DNA of 50,509 nucleotides from JACCQS01 sp050999295 (lineage in GTDB: Bacteria > Actinomycetota > Actinomycetes > Mycobacteriales > Geodermatophilaceae), in assembly GCA_050999295.1 (NCBI GenBank), contig JBPCPI010000170.1:1-50509 (forward strand), read 5' to 3'. The translations under genes and the position numbers were made by a program. The notes under the pieces were generated by a model that searched no databases, had not been told where the DNA came from, and saw only the letters and a program-made list of their open reading frames with translations. Shown piece by piece: positions 16,003 through 25,637 of the stretch (its first letter is position 1; the number at the start of each line of letters is the position of its first letter).

Positions 16003-17081
16003 TCGGTCCCCGCCACTCCCACGGGGAGGCGACGTGTGCGGGTCTGCGCGAGTTCCTCCTCGGAGCAGTCCTGACAGGCACCGGCCTCGGATGCGATGAT
16101 CCGCGGCTGATGTCCGGTCCCTGCCGGCGCCGGCACCTGGGTGCGTCGGTGTCGGGAGAACAGTCCTTGGGACACCGCGACACCGGCCAGGACGATCAGA
16201 CCGCCGACCGGCTGGTGCCAGCTGAGCTGCTCGTGCAGCACCAGCACGCCCATCAGGGTGGCCACCAGCGGAATGAGATAGGTGACCATGGATGCGGTAC
16301 TGGCCCCAGCCAGTCGGATCGTGCGGAACATGAAGATGAACGCGATTCCGGTTCCAAGTGCGCCCAGCGCCGCGACGCTGGCGATCACGTTGCCCGACAG
16401 CGTCCACGGAAGCGGCGGCGCTCCGGCAACGAGCGGGGCGATGATCGCCAGTTGCCCGGTCGCCAGGATGAGCTGGGCGGCAGCAAGTGCGACGCCGGAC
16501 TGCGAACCTCCGGTGACGAACCGCTTCTGGTACGGGATACCGACGCCGTAGCAGGCCGCTGCCGCGAAACACATCAGCTGTCCGGTGAATTGGGCGCCGT
16601 ACACCCCCTGCCAGATGCCGAGCAGGACGAGGACGCCCGAGAACCCCAGCAGCAGTCCGATCACCTTGTTGAGGGTCAACCGCTCCGTACGGAACACCAG
16701 GACGGCCATCGGCGCCACGATCAGCGGTGTGGTGGCGTTCCACAGCCCGGCAAGGGTTGAGTCGACCCGCTGCTCGCCGTACCCGAAAAGGGTGAACGGC
16801 AACGCGACGCCGATCCCGGCGACGACGAACAGGTGCATCCAGAGTCGCAGGTCGCGGGGCAGCCGGTCCCGGGTGGCCAGCAGGATCACTAGGAGCGTGC
16901 CCGCTCCGATCGCTACCCGAAACAGGGACAGGAACAGCGGATGCAGCTCCTCGACGCCGACCTTGATGAACAGATAGCTCGAGCCCCAGATCACTGCCAG
17001 TGCGAGGAAGGACGGCAGCCAGCGCGGGTTCGATGCCATCGGGGCGCCCACGGCCGGCGACGTGGGCGCAGTCGTACTCAC
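15942..17081 (-). CDS. EamA/DMT family transporter
   Basis: 379 residues with ten predicted membrane segments in two five-helix EamA repeats (first from about residue 24, LALAVIWGSSYLFIKVG; second from about 180). It probably exports metabolites or amino acids; substrate unknown. A soluble tail of about 65 residues (RHRRTQVPAPAGTGHQP onwards) is unusual for the family. Part of that tail is encoded opposite the end of the DUF2252 gene (15942-16002), so the tail may have arisen by loss of an earlier stop. ATG 17081 is the start. Confidence 0.85.
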   Translation of the reverse strand: MSTTAPTSPAVGAPMASNPRWLPSFLALAVIWGSSYLFIKVGVEELHPLFLSLFRVAIGAGTLLVILLATRDRLPRDLRLWMHLFVVAGIGVALPFTLFGYGEQRVDSTLAGLWNATTPLIVAPMAVLVFRTERLTLNKVIGLLLGFSGVLVLLGIWQGVYGAQFTGQLMCFAAAACYGVGIPYQKRFVTGGSQSGVALAAAQLILATGQLAIIAPLVAGAPPLPWTLSGNVIASVAALGALGTGIAFIFMFRTIRLAGASTASMVTYLIPLVATLMGVLVLHEQLSWHQPVGGLIVLAGVAVSQGLFSRHRRTQVPAPAGTGHQPRIIASEAGACQDCSEEELAQTRTRRLPVGVAGTDQVGVTSEKPPARKASTNRA

Positions 17082-17169
17082 CCGATCAGGATCCCAGGTG
17101 GGTCCGACGGCTGCCCGCGGTTATCGGCCAGGTATGCCCGATTGCCTGCCGCGATCCGGCGCCAGCGGG

Positions 17170-18597
17170 TCAGCCGGCCGTGCCGACCAAGGGCGGTCGG
17201 CGCAGGCCGTGTCCGGTTGCCTGTTCGAAGGCGTGGCCGAGCTGCAGCACGAGTAGGTCGGCGCGGTGCGGGCCGACGATCTGCAGTCCGACCGGCAGTC
17301 CGTCGGCCGTGAAACCGGCGGGAACCGAAAGCGCCGGGGAGCCGGTTGCCGTGATCAGGTAGGCCGAGCGCATCCAGTCCAGATAGTCGGCCTGCTCGAC
17401 GCCGGCGATCTGGGTGGGGTACTCCTGCCCGACGGGGAACGGCGACACCTGGGTGACCGGGAGCAGCAGGGCGTCGTAGGTCTGGAAGAACTCGCGAAAC
17501 CGGTGAAACAGGGCGGTGTGCAGGACCTCTGCCCGTCCCACGTCGGCCCCGCTCAGTGCCTGACCCTGGGCGATGTTGTCCGCGAGGCTCGCCTTGACCT
17601 GGTCGCCATGCAACCGCATCAGGTTCGCGTGGGTGAGCTCGAACTGCCAGGCCCGCAGCGTACGAAAGACCTCCTCGGCACCGGCCATGTCGGGCGTTGC
17701 CGGGTCGATGATCGCGTCGGCTTCCTCGAACACGGCGATGGCCGCGGTGAGCACGTCGAGGATCTCCGGCTCCACGGCGAACTCACCCCCGAGGTCGGGT
17801 GACCAGGCCAGCCGCAATCCGTTGAGGTCGCGACCCAGGTCGGAGTCGAACGTCGAGCCCGGTGTCGGCAGGGCGATCGGCGAGCGCGGGTCCGGGCCGG
17901 CGATCACCGACAGCATGAAGGCGGCGTCGGCGACCGTACGAGCCATCGGACCTTGTACGCCCATCGTCGCCCAGCCGACTGCGGTCGGGTACGAGGGAAC
18001 CCGCCCGGGGGAGGGGCGCAGGCCCACGACGTTGTTCCAAGCGGCCGGGTTGCGCAGCGAGCCGCCCATGTCGCTGCCATCGGCCAGAGGTTGGAAGCCG
18101 CAGGCCAGCGCGACGGCGGCTCCGCCGCTGGACCCGCCGGCCGATCTGGTCGGGTCATAGGCATTGCCGGTCGTCCCGAACACGGGATTGAAGGTGTGCG
18201 ATCCGGCCGCGAACTCGGGGACGTTCGTCTTCCCGATGGTCAGTACCCCGGCAGCATGCAGGCGTTCGATGATCAATTCGTCGTTGTCGGGTACGAAGTC
18301 GGCGTGGACCGGCGAGCCGAACGTGGTCCGTACCCCGCCGGTCAGGTGAGTGTCCTTGTGCGCCATGGGCAGGCCGTGCAGGCGGCCCAGCGGCGCACCC
18401 TCGGCCTGCCGTCGGTCGGCTCGGTCGGCAGCAGCCATCGCCGCGTCGCCGTCGAGGCTGACGATCGCGTTCACCGCCGGATTGAACACCTCGATCTGGT
18501 CGAGGTGGGCCTGCATCACCTCACGAGCGGACAGTTCGCGCGTACGGATGGCGGTGGCCAGGTCGCGCGCGGTACGGAAGACCACTTTCTCGGACAC
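17170..18597 (-). CDS. Amidase signature family enzyme
   Basis: 475 residues. It shows the amidase signature fold with catalytic Lys in LPMAHKDTHLTGG, the Gly/Ser-rich core SAGGSSGGAAVALACG (cis-Ser) and the nucleophile region DGSDMGGSLRNPAAWNNVVGLRPSPGR. The C-terminal VPAGFTADGLPVGLQIVG is also typical. It hydrolyses a small amide, but the substrate cannot be read from sequence. It is not GatA, because no GatB/C partner is near. GTG 18597 follows GAGGAGTCAC with good spacing. It is divergent from the GGDEF-EAL gene. Confidence 0.88.
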   Translation of the reverse strand: MSEKVVFRTARDLATAIRTRELSAREVMQAHLDQIEVFNPAVNAIVSLDGDAAMAAADRADRRQAEGAPLGRLHGLPMAHKDTHLTGGVRTTFGSPVHADFVPDNDELIIERLHAAGVLTIGKTNVPEFAAGSHTFNPVFGTTGNAYDPTRSAGGSSGGAAVALACGFQPLADGSDMGGSLRNPAAWNNVVGLRPSPGRVPSYPTAVGWATMGVQGPMARTVADAAFMLSVIAGPDPRSPIALPTPGSTFDSDLGRDLNGLRLAWSPDLGGEFAVEPEILDVLTAAIAVFEEADAIIDPATPDMAGAEEVFRTLRAWQFELTHANLMRLHGDQVKASLADNIAQGQALSGADVGRAEVLHTALFHRFREFFQTYDALLLPVTQVSPFPVGQEYPTQIAGVEQADYLDWMRSAYLITATGSPALSVPAGFTADGLPVGLQIVGPHRADLLVLQLGHAFEQATGHGLRRPPLVGTAG

Positions 18598-18684
18598 GTG
18601 ACTCCTCAGCGGGGCGAGCGGACGTGCGCACCAGAGGATCCCACGGCGTATTCCGGCATTCCGCCGGTACGCTGAACTCAGGCG

Positions 18685-18690
18685 TACGAT
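18685..18690 (+). promoter_or_regulatory. -10 box TACGAT for a leaderless GGDEF-EAL mRNA
   Basis: TACGAT ends seven bases before GTG 18697, so transcription would start at the first base of the start codon. No ribosome site is present upstream. No clear -35 box is seen. Confidence 0.6.
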
Positions 18691-18696
18691 TTATCG

Positions 18697-21600
18697 GTGG
18701 AACGCAGGCACGGGGGAGCTCTCCTGACCTCTGCCGAAGCTGTGCGATCCGGCTCTGCACCACCTCCTGACGAGGTGCGCGGGCGCCGTCGGATTTCCCC
18801 GCCCTTCGGCTATGCGGCAGTGGCCTGTGCAGCGACAACCATCGGGCTTGCCCTGTACCTGAGCCGCGGTACCGCCGGCGGTTTCGAACAGGGATTCGGC
18901 GACGTTGCCATCCTGATTGCGGCCGTGCTGGCTGTCCTGGCCTGCGCCCACGCCGCGAAACGTCCAGGACCCGATGCCCGAGGTTGGGCACTCTTGGCAC
19001 TTTCCGCAGCGGTGTGGGCGGCGGGGCAGGCGATTTGGACACTCCGCGGGTTCACCCACGACCATGTGCATCTCTTCCCGTCGGCTGCGGATATCGGATA
19101 CCTCGGTCATGCCGTACCCGCCGCAGTGGCTCTCCTGGCATTCCAGCGGCGTGCGGTGTCCCAGGTGACGCGGCTACGCGGACTGCTCGACGGCCTGGTC
19201 ATCGGCACCTCGATCCTGTTCATCAGCTGGGCCTTCGTGATCGGGCCGGCCTACCGTGCCGGTGCCGTTGACGGGGCGGCCTGGGCCACCGCGCTGGCCT
19301 ATCCCGTGGTGGACGCCGCCATGGTCTCCCTGGTCCTGGTCCTGGCTATGCGCCAGCCCCAGGGTTTCCGGCCGCACTGGGTGCTGCTCGGCGCCGGACT
19401 GATCGTGCTTGCCCTGACGGACAGCAGCTATGTTTCGCTGACCCTGCGCGGTGAATCCGGCCTGACTGGCACGGTGCTCACGGCGGGCTGGGTGGCCGCC
19501 TTCTTGATGATCGCACTCGCGGCTCTGGTTCCACTGCGCCGAAGCCCGCCCACCCGGCCGCACAGTCTCAGCCTGACCCAGGAGTTCCTCCCCTACCTTC
19601 CCGTGGGCGTCGCGCTCATCGCGTCCGCCTCCCAGCCGGTCTTCGAGGATCCTTTCCTGCTGTGGGATGGCGCCGCGGTGCTTGCTCTGGTTGGGATCCG
19701 TCAGGCGATTCTCCTGATCGAAAAGGTCGCCCTGACCAACGAGCTCGAAGACCGAGTGCGGCAACGCACAGTTCAGCTGGAGCGAGCCTCGCAAGACCTG
19801 CATGAGGCTTTCGACAAGACACCGATCGGCATGGCGTGGGCAAACATGGCCGGGGTCTTGGTCCAGGTGAACCCGGTTTTGTGCACGATGCTGGGCCGCA
19901 CCCGTGACGAACTGGTCGGATCGTCGGTCAAGGACATCACCTATCCGGACGACTGGGCTGCGAGCGAGCAGTCATTCCGGCGGGCCGCGGCTACCCCGGA
20001 GGCCCACTTACCGCAGATCGAGAAGCGCTACCGGCATGCAGACGGTCACGAGATATGGGCGCAGGTCGACCTGTTGGTCACCAGAGACACTGACGGCAGC
20101 AGCAAGTACCTCGTGGCCCACGTGCAGGATGTCAGCGACCGGCGGTCTGCCGCGCAGGAGTTGGCCAATCAGACGAACTTCCTCGAGGCAATTCTGGAGA
20201 ACCTGGACTCCGGTGTCGTCGCCTGCGATGCCAAGGGGCGTCTGACCCTGATCAACCGAGTCAGCCGAGATCTTCACGGGCTGTCTTCGACAACCCGGGC
20301 AGAGGAATGGGCCGAACGCTATGCCCTCTACCGGGCGGACGGGAGCACTCCGCTGCCGATGAAGGAGGTTCCCCTCTTCCGGGCACTTCGCGGCGAGCGG
20401 GTACGAAACGCCGAGGTAGTCCTCGCGGCCAAGGACGCCGACCCTCGAACCTTGCTCGTGAACGGGCTTCCCCTCACCGACGACGAGGGAGCCCGGCTCG
20501 GTGCGGTGATGGCTACGCACGATGTCACCGATCGCCGGAAAGCGGAGGCTGCACTCAACCGGCAGGCGCTGCACGACCCGCTCACCGACTTGCCCAACCG
20601 GGCACTGCTGCTGGACCGCCTCGAGCATGCGATCGCCCGCCAAGCCGGTCAGCCCGGCCCGCTGGCACTGCTGCTGCTGGACCTCGACAGCTTCAAGCTG
20701 GTGAACGACAGCCTCGGCCATGCCTCCGGCGACTTCGTGCTTGTCACCCTCTCCCAACGTCTGCGGGCCCGCCTGCGACCGTACGACACCATCGCCAGAC
20801 TGGGCGGTGATGAGTTTGCTGTTGTCCTGGAGAACGTCTCCGAGGCGCTGGCATGCGGCATCGCGGAGGAGATCCAGACGGTCATCCGCGAACCGATCAC
20901 CGTGCAAGGACGATTGATCGTCTCCGATGCCTCAGTCGGCATCGTGATGAGCACCGCGCTGGATACGCCCGAGTCGCTGGTGCGCAACGCCGACTTGGCG
21001 ATGTACGCGGCAAAGGACCTCGGCAAGGGCAATGTCCAGGTCTTCAACGAGGTCATGCACGAAACAGTTCTTCAGCGGCTGACCCTCGACAGCGAACTCC
21101 GCGCGGCAATCGAGGGACGTCAGTTCTTCCTCCGCTATCAGCCGATCGTGTCCCTGATCACCGGTCGGTTGCAGGGTTTCGAAGCGCTGATCCGGTGGCG
21201 ACATCCAGAGCGCGGCGTCGTCTATCCCGACACGTTCATCCCGCTCGCAGAATCGACCGGCCTCATCGTGCCGCTTGGAGAATGGGTGCTGCGCGAGGCC
21301 TGCCGCCAAGCCCGAACGTGGCACCGGATCCATGCCGCAGCCGAGGAACTGACCATGTCAGTGAATCTCTCGGTCCGCCAACTCCAAGATCCGGGGATCC
21401 TCGGCGTTGTCGCCTCGGCGCTGGCAGACTCCGGCCTCGGCGCCGGACTGCTCGCACTGGAAATCACCGAGAGCGTCATCGACCAACGCGGGCCGATCCT
21501 GCCAACCCTCGAGGCCCTGCATGCCGCCGGTGTCAGACTTGACCTCGACGACTTCGGCTCCGGCTACTCCTCACTCGGTCGCATGTACTCGATGCCGCTC

Positions 21601-21903
21601 GACAGGGTCAAGATCGACAAGTCCTTCATCGATGCCCTCAGTGCCGGCAACCCGGCACCGAAGGTGGCCGCAGCGATCTCCATGGCGCACAGTCTCGGCC
21701 TGCAGACCGTCGCCGAAGGCGTGGAATCCGCCGATCAGCTGCCGTTCCTGCGTCTACATGGCTGTGACGAGGCGCAGGGCTACCTGTTCGGACGGCCCAT
21801 GGCCGCTGCCCTCGCCGACGCGTTGCTACGTGAAAGAGGCACGGGAACGTCATGGACGGATCCAAGTAACTCGTCGGTCACCGGCAGCGGCACGAACACC
21901 TGA
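18697..21903 (+). CDS. Membrane GGDEF-EAL cyclic-di-GMP signalling protein with PAS domains
   Basis: 1068 residues. Order: about nine membrane helices (about residues 36-345); a short coiled coil (NELEDRVRQRTVQLERASQD); PAS domain 1 (about 370-485); PAS domain 2 (about 490-610); GGDEF (about 625-785); EAL (about 795-1050). The GGDEF motif (residues 703-707) is intact and preceded by an intact RxxD inhibitory site (RPYD). EAL (829-831), DDFGSGYSSL and the EGVES motif are intact too. Both synthesis and breakdown of c-di-GMP are therefore possible. It is a single gene, divergent from the amidase, with a leaderless promoter. Confidence 0.93.
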   Translation: MERRHGGALLTSAEAVRSGSAPPPDEVRGRRRISPPFGYAAVACAATTIGLALYLSRGTAGGFEQGFGDVAILIAAVLAVLACAHAAKRPGPDARGWALLALSAAVWAAGQAIWTLRGFTHDHVHLFPSAADIGYLGHAVPAAVALLAFQRRAVSQVTRLRGLLDGLVIGTSILFISWAFVIGPAYRAGAVDGAAWATALAYPVVDAAMVSLVLVLAMRQPQGFRPHWVLLGAGLIVLALTDSSYVSLTLRGESGLTGTVLTAGWVAAFLMIALAALVPLRRSPPTRPHSLSLTQEFLPYLPVGVALIASASQPVFEDPFLLWDGAAVLALVGIRQAILLIEKVALTNELEDRVRQRTVQLERASQDLHEAFDKTPIGMAWANMAGVLVQVNPVLCTMLGRTRDELVGSSVKDITYPDDWAASEQSFRRAAATPEAHLPQIEKRYRHADGHEIWAQVDLLVTRDTDGSSKYLVAHVQDVSDRRSAAQELANQTNFLEAILENLDSGVVACDAKGRLTLINRVSRDLHGLSSTTRAEEWAERYALYRADGSTPLPMKEVPLFRALRGERVRNAEVVLAAKDADPRTLLVNGLPLTDDEGARLGAVMATHDVTDRRKAEAALNRQALHDPLTDLPNRALLLDRLEHAIARQAGQPGPLALLLLDLDSFKLVNDSLGHASGDFVLVTLSQRLRARLRPYDTIARLGGDEFAVVLENVSEALACGIAEEIQTVIREPITVQGRLIVSDASVGIVMSTALDTPESLVRNADLAMYAAKDLGKGNVQVFNEVMHETVLQRLTLDSELRAAIEGRQFFLRYQPIVSLITGRLQGFEALIRWRHPERGVVYPDTFIPLAESTGLIVPLGEWVLREACRQARTWHRIHAAAEELTMSVNLSVRQLQDPGILGVVASALADSGLGAGLLALEITESVIDQRGPILPTLEALHAAGVRLDLDDFGSGYSSLGRMYSMPLDRVKIDKSFIDALSAGNPAPKVAAAISMAHSLGLQTVAEGVESADQLPFLRLHGCDEAQGYLFGRPMAAALADALLRERGTGTSWTDPSNSSVTGSGTNT

Positions 21904-21951
21904 GTAAGAATCCGGTGGTTGGGTGGCGAACCGTCCAGTCAGGGGCGGTGA

Positions 21952-22012
21952 CGTTCAGCGCAGAAATCCGGCCAGCGGGCGCAGCCAGTCGGTGTCAAAC
22001 TCGCGCTGAACG
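21952..22012. repeat. Inverted word CGTTCAGCGC / GCGCTGAACG
   Basis: A perfect 10-bp inverted repeat with arms at 21952-21961 and 22003-22012 and a 41-nt centre. It fills the gap between the GGDEF-EAL stop (21903) and the TRAP permease start (22040). No T tract follows. It fits the same layout as the other intergenic paired words. Confidence 0.65.
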
Positions 22013-22039
22013 CAGGGTTGACGCAAGACTGTTCCGACG

Positions 22040-24193
22040 ATGACTCAGCGACCGGGAGCCGACAACAGCGCCTCCGGTCGCGACGCTGAACCCGAACGGT
22101 CGGTGCTGACCAAGGACATGCGCTCCGCGACCGAGCCCGAGCGGCCGGCGCTGATCGAGGACGTGCCTGCCGAGGCCGAGGGCGAGCGCCCGGCGCGTAC
22201 CCTGACCGGGTGGTTTCGGCTGGCGATCAGTGCCGTGGCCGCGCTGGTCTCGGTGTACGCGCTGTACAACGTGTTCTTCCCGGTCACCGTCCTGCCGTAC
22301 CGGATCATCTTCCTGGCCGTGGTGCTGCCCCTGACATTTCTGCTCTACCGACCGGCGCTGAGCATCCTGCGGCGACGCCAGGAACAGCCGGACAGCGAGG
22401 GCGGGGAGGGCAAGCAGGACCCGGTCAGCGACAGACGGGATCGACCGACGCTGTGGGACTGGCTGCTGGCCGGTGTGTCCGTCTTCGTAACCCTGTGGCC
22501 GCTGATCGGCGGCTTCGACGCGTACCTGGCGCGCAGTTTCGCGCCCTTCATCATCGATGTCGTATGCGGCTTCCTGCTTGTCGCGCTGGTGCTGCTCGCC
22601 ACCTGGCGCACGGTCGGCGGGGTGCTACCGCTGATCGTTGCCGTGTTCATCCTCTACGCCTACTTCGGTTACCTCATTCCCGACGGCTGGCTGGTTGGGC
22701 ACCGCGGCTACGGCCTGACCCGGCTGACCTCGCAGTTCGTGATGGGCACCGAAGGCATCTTCGGCGTACCCCTGGACGTCGCGGCGACCTACATCATCCT
22801 GTTCACGATCTACGGCGCGGTGCTCGAATTCTCCGGTGCCGGGCAGTTCTTCCTGGACATCAGCCTGGCCGCCTTCCGCAAGTCCCGTACCGCACCCGGT
22901 CGCACGGTGACGATGGCCGGCTTCTTGCTGGGTACGGTGTCGGGGTCCTCGACGGCGACCACCGTCAGTCTCGGCTCGGTAGCCTGGCCGATCCTCAAGC
23001 GTGCGGGCTATCCGCGGGAGGCCGGTGGTGGCGTCCTGGCAGCGGCCGGCATCGGCGCGATCCTCTCGCCGCCGACATTGGGGGCGGCTGCGTTCATCAT
23101 CGCGGAGTTGCTGCGGGTGTCCTACCTGGAGGTTCTCGGGTACGCACTGATTCCGACTTTGCTCTACTACCTCGGCATTTTCCTCGCGATCGAGTTCGAC
23201 GCGCGGCGCTTCGGCGTCCGGGAGGTCGAGGTCGTCCGGCAAGGCTTCTGGAAGTTGTTGGGCCGCTTCGGTTATCATTTTAGTTCGCTGATCGTCATCG
23301 TCCTGCTGCTGGCGCTGGGTCAGTCCGCGTTCAAAGCCGTTGTCTACGCGACGTTGCTCGCCTTCCTGCTGTCCTTCTTGGACAGACGGCACTGGATGAC
23401 CCCGCCGACAGTCTTCGCCGCACTGGCCAAGGGGGCCACCGGCGTGCTCCCGGTCGCGGCCACCTGCGCTGCCGCGGGGGTGATCGTCGCCGTGCTGACG
23501 ATCACCGGGCTCGGGCTGGACCTGTCCGGCATCATCGTCGATCTGGCCGACGTGCTGTCGAACAATCCCACGATGATGTTGGTGCTCACGACGTTCTTGG
23601 CCGCGATCGCGGTGATCCTGCTCGGACTCGCCGTCCCGGTCACCGCGTCGTTCATCATCGCTGCCGTCATCATCGCTCCGGCGCTGACCACGCTCGGCGT
23701 GGGGACCCCCGAGGCGTACATGTTCATCTTCTACTACGCGGTGCTGTCCGAGGTGAGCCCGCCGACCGCACTGGCGGCGGTGGCCGCGTCAGCGATCACT
23801 GGCGGCAACCCGAACAAGACGATGCTGATGACCTGGAAGTACACCCTGCCGGCGTTCCTGGTCCCCTTCGCTTTCGTGCTGGCTCCGGCCGGGGCCGGGT
23901 TGATCGCGGACGCGCCGTTCGGGCAGACGGTGTTGGTCTCGGTGATCTCGGGAGTGGCCGTGGCTGCGCTGGCGGTCGTGACCGGCAAGTGGATGTTCGG
24001 GCCCGCGGGTCCGTTCGAGCGGATCCTGTGTCTGGTCGGGGCATTGTTGCTGCTCTACCTCGAGCCGCCCGCGGTCCTGATCGGCCTTGGCTTCCTGGCC
24101 CTGGCAGTCGTCATACACCTGTTGACCCGAAAGTCCCGGACCGTAACGGATTCCGATACCGAGGCACAATCAGCACAGGAGGTTCCATCATGA
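22040..24193 (+). CDS. TRAP transporter fused permease (TAXI type)
   Basis: 717 residues. The soluble charged N terminus (about 1-55) is followed by a DctQ-like part and a DctM-like part in one chain, about 16 hydrophobic segments in all. Typical motifs are GTVSGSSTATTVSLGSVAWP, GIGAILSPPTLGAAAFIIAE and NPNKTMLMTWKYTLPAF. It imports organic acids or amino acids with a sodium or proton gradient, together with the TAXI binding protein encoded next. ATG 22040 is chosen. Its stop overlaps the TAXI gene start as ATGA (24190-24193), which is the normal partner arrangement. Substrate not determined. Confidence 0.92.
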   Translation: MTQRPGADNSASGRDAEPERSVLTKDMRSATEPERPALIEDVPAEAEGERPARTLTGWFRLAISAVAALVSVYALYNVFFPVTVLPYRIIFLAVVLPLTFLLYRPALSILRRRQEQPDSEGGEGKQDPVSDRRDRPTLWDWLLAGVSVFVTLWPLIGGFDAYLARSFAPFIIDVVCGFLLVALVLLATWRTVGGVLPLIVAVFILYAYFGYLIPDGWLVGHRGYGLTRLTSQFVMGTEGIFGVPLDVAATYIILFTIYGAVLEFSGAGQFFLDISLAAFRKSRTAPGRTVTMAGFLLGTVSGSSTATTVSLGSVAWPILKRAGYPREAGGGVLAAAGIGAILSPPTLGAAAFIIAELLRVSYLEVLGYALIPTLLYYLGIFLAIEFDARRFGVREVEVVRQGFWKLLGRFGYHFSSLIVIVLLLALGQSAFKAVVYATLLAFLLSFLDRRHWMTPPTVFAALAKGATGVLPVAATCAAAGVIVAVLTITGLGLDLSGIIVDLADVLSNNPTMMLVLTTFLAAIAVILLGLAVPVTASFIIAAVIIAPALTTLGVGTPEAYMFIFYYAVLSEVSPPTALAAVAASAITGGNPNKTMLMTWKYTLPAFLVPFAFVLAPAGAGLIADAPFGQTVLVSVISGVAVAALAVVTGKWMFGPAGPFERILCLVGALLLLYLEPPAVLIGLGFLALAVVIHLLTRKSRTVTDSDTEAQSAQEVPS

Positions 24194-25212
24194 GACGAAG
24201 GTCAGTACTCGGCATCGCGGCGCTGGCCGCTGGGGCACTCGTCCTGTCCGGCTGCACCGAGGCCGGCGGCGGAGGCGGCGGCGGGGGAGACGGAGGTGGC
24301 GGCGGTGAGGAGGAAGCCGGTTGCGCGGCACCGGAGGAGAGCGGCCGGCTGTCCATTGCCACCGGCAACACGACCGGCGTGTATTACATTCTCGGCGGTG
24401 GTCTCGCTCAGGTCCTCACCGACAACGTCGAAGGCGTCGAGGCGACCGCGGAGGCGACCAACGCCTCGGCGGAGAACATCCGCTTCGTCTGCGCCGGGGA
24501 CAGCGATATCGGATTCACCCTGGCCGACACGGCCGCCGACGCCGTCAACGGCGAAGCCTCTTTCCAGGACGCGGCCCAGCCCGTACAGGCCCTGGCTCGG
24601 ATCTACAGCAACTACACCCAGGTCTTTGCTCGGGCCGACGCCGGTATCGAGTCGATCGCCGACATGGCCGGCAAGCGGATCTCGACCGGTTCGCCGAACT
24701 CCGGTACCGAGGTGATCGCCCTACGCCTCTTGGAGGCCAACGACTTGACTGTGGATGACATCGAGCAGCAGAGCCTGGGTCTCCCGGAGAGCGTGCAGGG
24801 CATGAAGGACGGCACGATCGATGCATTGGTTTGGTCGGGTGGCTTACCGACCGGCGGGATCACCGACCTGGTCACCTCGCTGGGTGCGGACGTGAAAGCT
24901 CTGCCGCTGACCGACGAGTTGCCCATCTTGCAGGACACCTACGGCGAGGCCTACATGGAGGGCTCGATCCCGGCCGATGCGTACGGACTGGACGAGGACA
25001 TCCCGACGATCGTCGTACCCAACCTGCTGGTCGTCAGTGACGCGATGAGCGAGGACCTCGCCTACGAGATCACGAAGGCGATCTTCGAGAATCTCGACAC
25101 CCTCGCCTCGGTCCATCCTGAGGCTGAGAACATCTCGCTGGACACCGCAACCGAGACCGCACCGGTCGAGGTGCACCCGGGGGCGCAGCGCTACTACGAC
25201 GAACAGGGCTAG
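24190..25212 (+). CDS. TAXI family TRAP solute-binding lipoprotein
   Basis: 340 residues. It has a signal peptide with lipobox LVLSGC (Cys near residue 22), so it is anchored outside the membrane. A very Gly-rich linker (about 26-39) and an EEE run follow, then the TAXI domain with SIATGNTTGVYYILGGGLAQ, the ATNASAENIRFVCAG region and GSPNSGTEVIALRLLE. It delivers the substrate to the fused permease upstream, with which it overlaps by four bases. The convergent gene downstream is separated by a strong hairpin. Confidence 0.92.
   Translation: MRRRSVLGIAALAAGALVLSGCTEAGGGGGGGGDGGGGGEEEAGCAAPEESGRLSIATGNTTGVYYILGGGLAQVLTDNVEGVEATAEATNASAENIRFVCAGDSDIGFTLADTAADAVNGEASFQDAAQPVQALARIYSNYTQVFARADAGIESIADMAGKRISTGSPNSGTEVIALRLLEANDLTVDDIEQQSLGLPESVQGMKDGTIDALVWSGGLPTGGITDLVTSLGADVKALPLTDELPILQDTYGEAYMEGSIPADAYGLDEDIPTIVVPNLLVVSDAMSEDLAYEITKAIFENLDTLASVHPEAENISLDTATETAPVEVHPGAQRYYDEQG
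24264..24309 (+). repeat. Gly-codon tract in the TAXI lipoprotein
   Basis: A run of GGC/GGA/GGG codons encodes an eight-Gly and then a five-Gly stretch split by Asp, directly after the lipidated Cys. It acts as a flexible tether. The G-rich tract may slip during replication. Confidence 0.7.
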
Positions 25213-25234
25213 GCGGGCCCAAGCTCCGGCCCAA

Positions 25235-25290
25235 CATGATCGTGAGCGCCTGCGCGTGGACTGTCTCCACGTGCAGCGCTCGCGATCATG
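25235..25290. terminator. Long hairpin between convergent genes
   Basis: CATGATCGTGAGCGC (25235-25249) pairs with GCGCTCGCGATCATG (25276-25290) with one mismatch. Inside, TGCGCGTGGA pairs with TCCACGTGCA with one mismatch, giving a stem of about 25 bp. It lies between the TAXI stop (25212) and the stop of the DUF6458 gene (25297). It is likely a bidirectional terminator although it has no T tract. It also belongs by layout to the set of paired words. Confidence 0.7.
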
Positions 25291-25296
25291 GACCGG

Positions 25297-25533
25297 TCAG
25301 TACCGAGGCGGTAGTTCCTCCGGCGGCAGCCGCAGGTCGTCGCCGACCGTGCGGTGGGCGGTTCGGGTGCGCTGGGAGTTGATCACCAGGGACATGATCA
25401 GCCCGAGGATGCCTACGGCCATCAATATGTAACCAACGATAGTGACGTTGACCACCGAGATCACATCCCGGTCCCAGGCCCAGGCGAGTACGCCGCCGAG
25501 CGCGATCAGGAAGATGGAGAGTCCGATTGCCAT
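25297..25533 (-). CDS. DUF6458-like small membrane protein
   Basis: 78 residues with two membrane helices (LSIFLIALGGVLAWAW, about 5-20; VGYILMAVGILGLIMSLVI, about 33-51), the first followed by DRDVISVVNVTI. A polar tail (RTAHRTVGDDLRLPPEELPPRY in part) follows. This matches small actinobacterial proteins of the DUF6458 group, of unknown function. It is divergent from the trmL-like gene. Confidence 0.8.
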   Translation of the reverse strand: MAIGLSIFLIALGGVLAWAWDRDVISVVNVTIVGYILMAVGILGLIMSLVINSQRTRTAHRTVGDDLRLPPEELPPRY

Positions 25534-25637
25534 GTGTGCCTCCCGTCAGTGACCGACGACACGGCCGGCCTACGTCTGGCAATACTGCCTCATCGCCGCT
25601 TACATCGTTAGGTTTCCCGCCGTGGGAGCGTGTCAGC

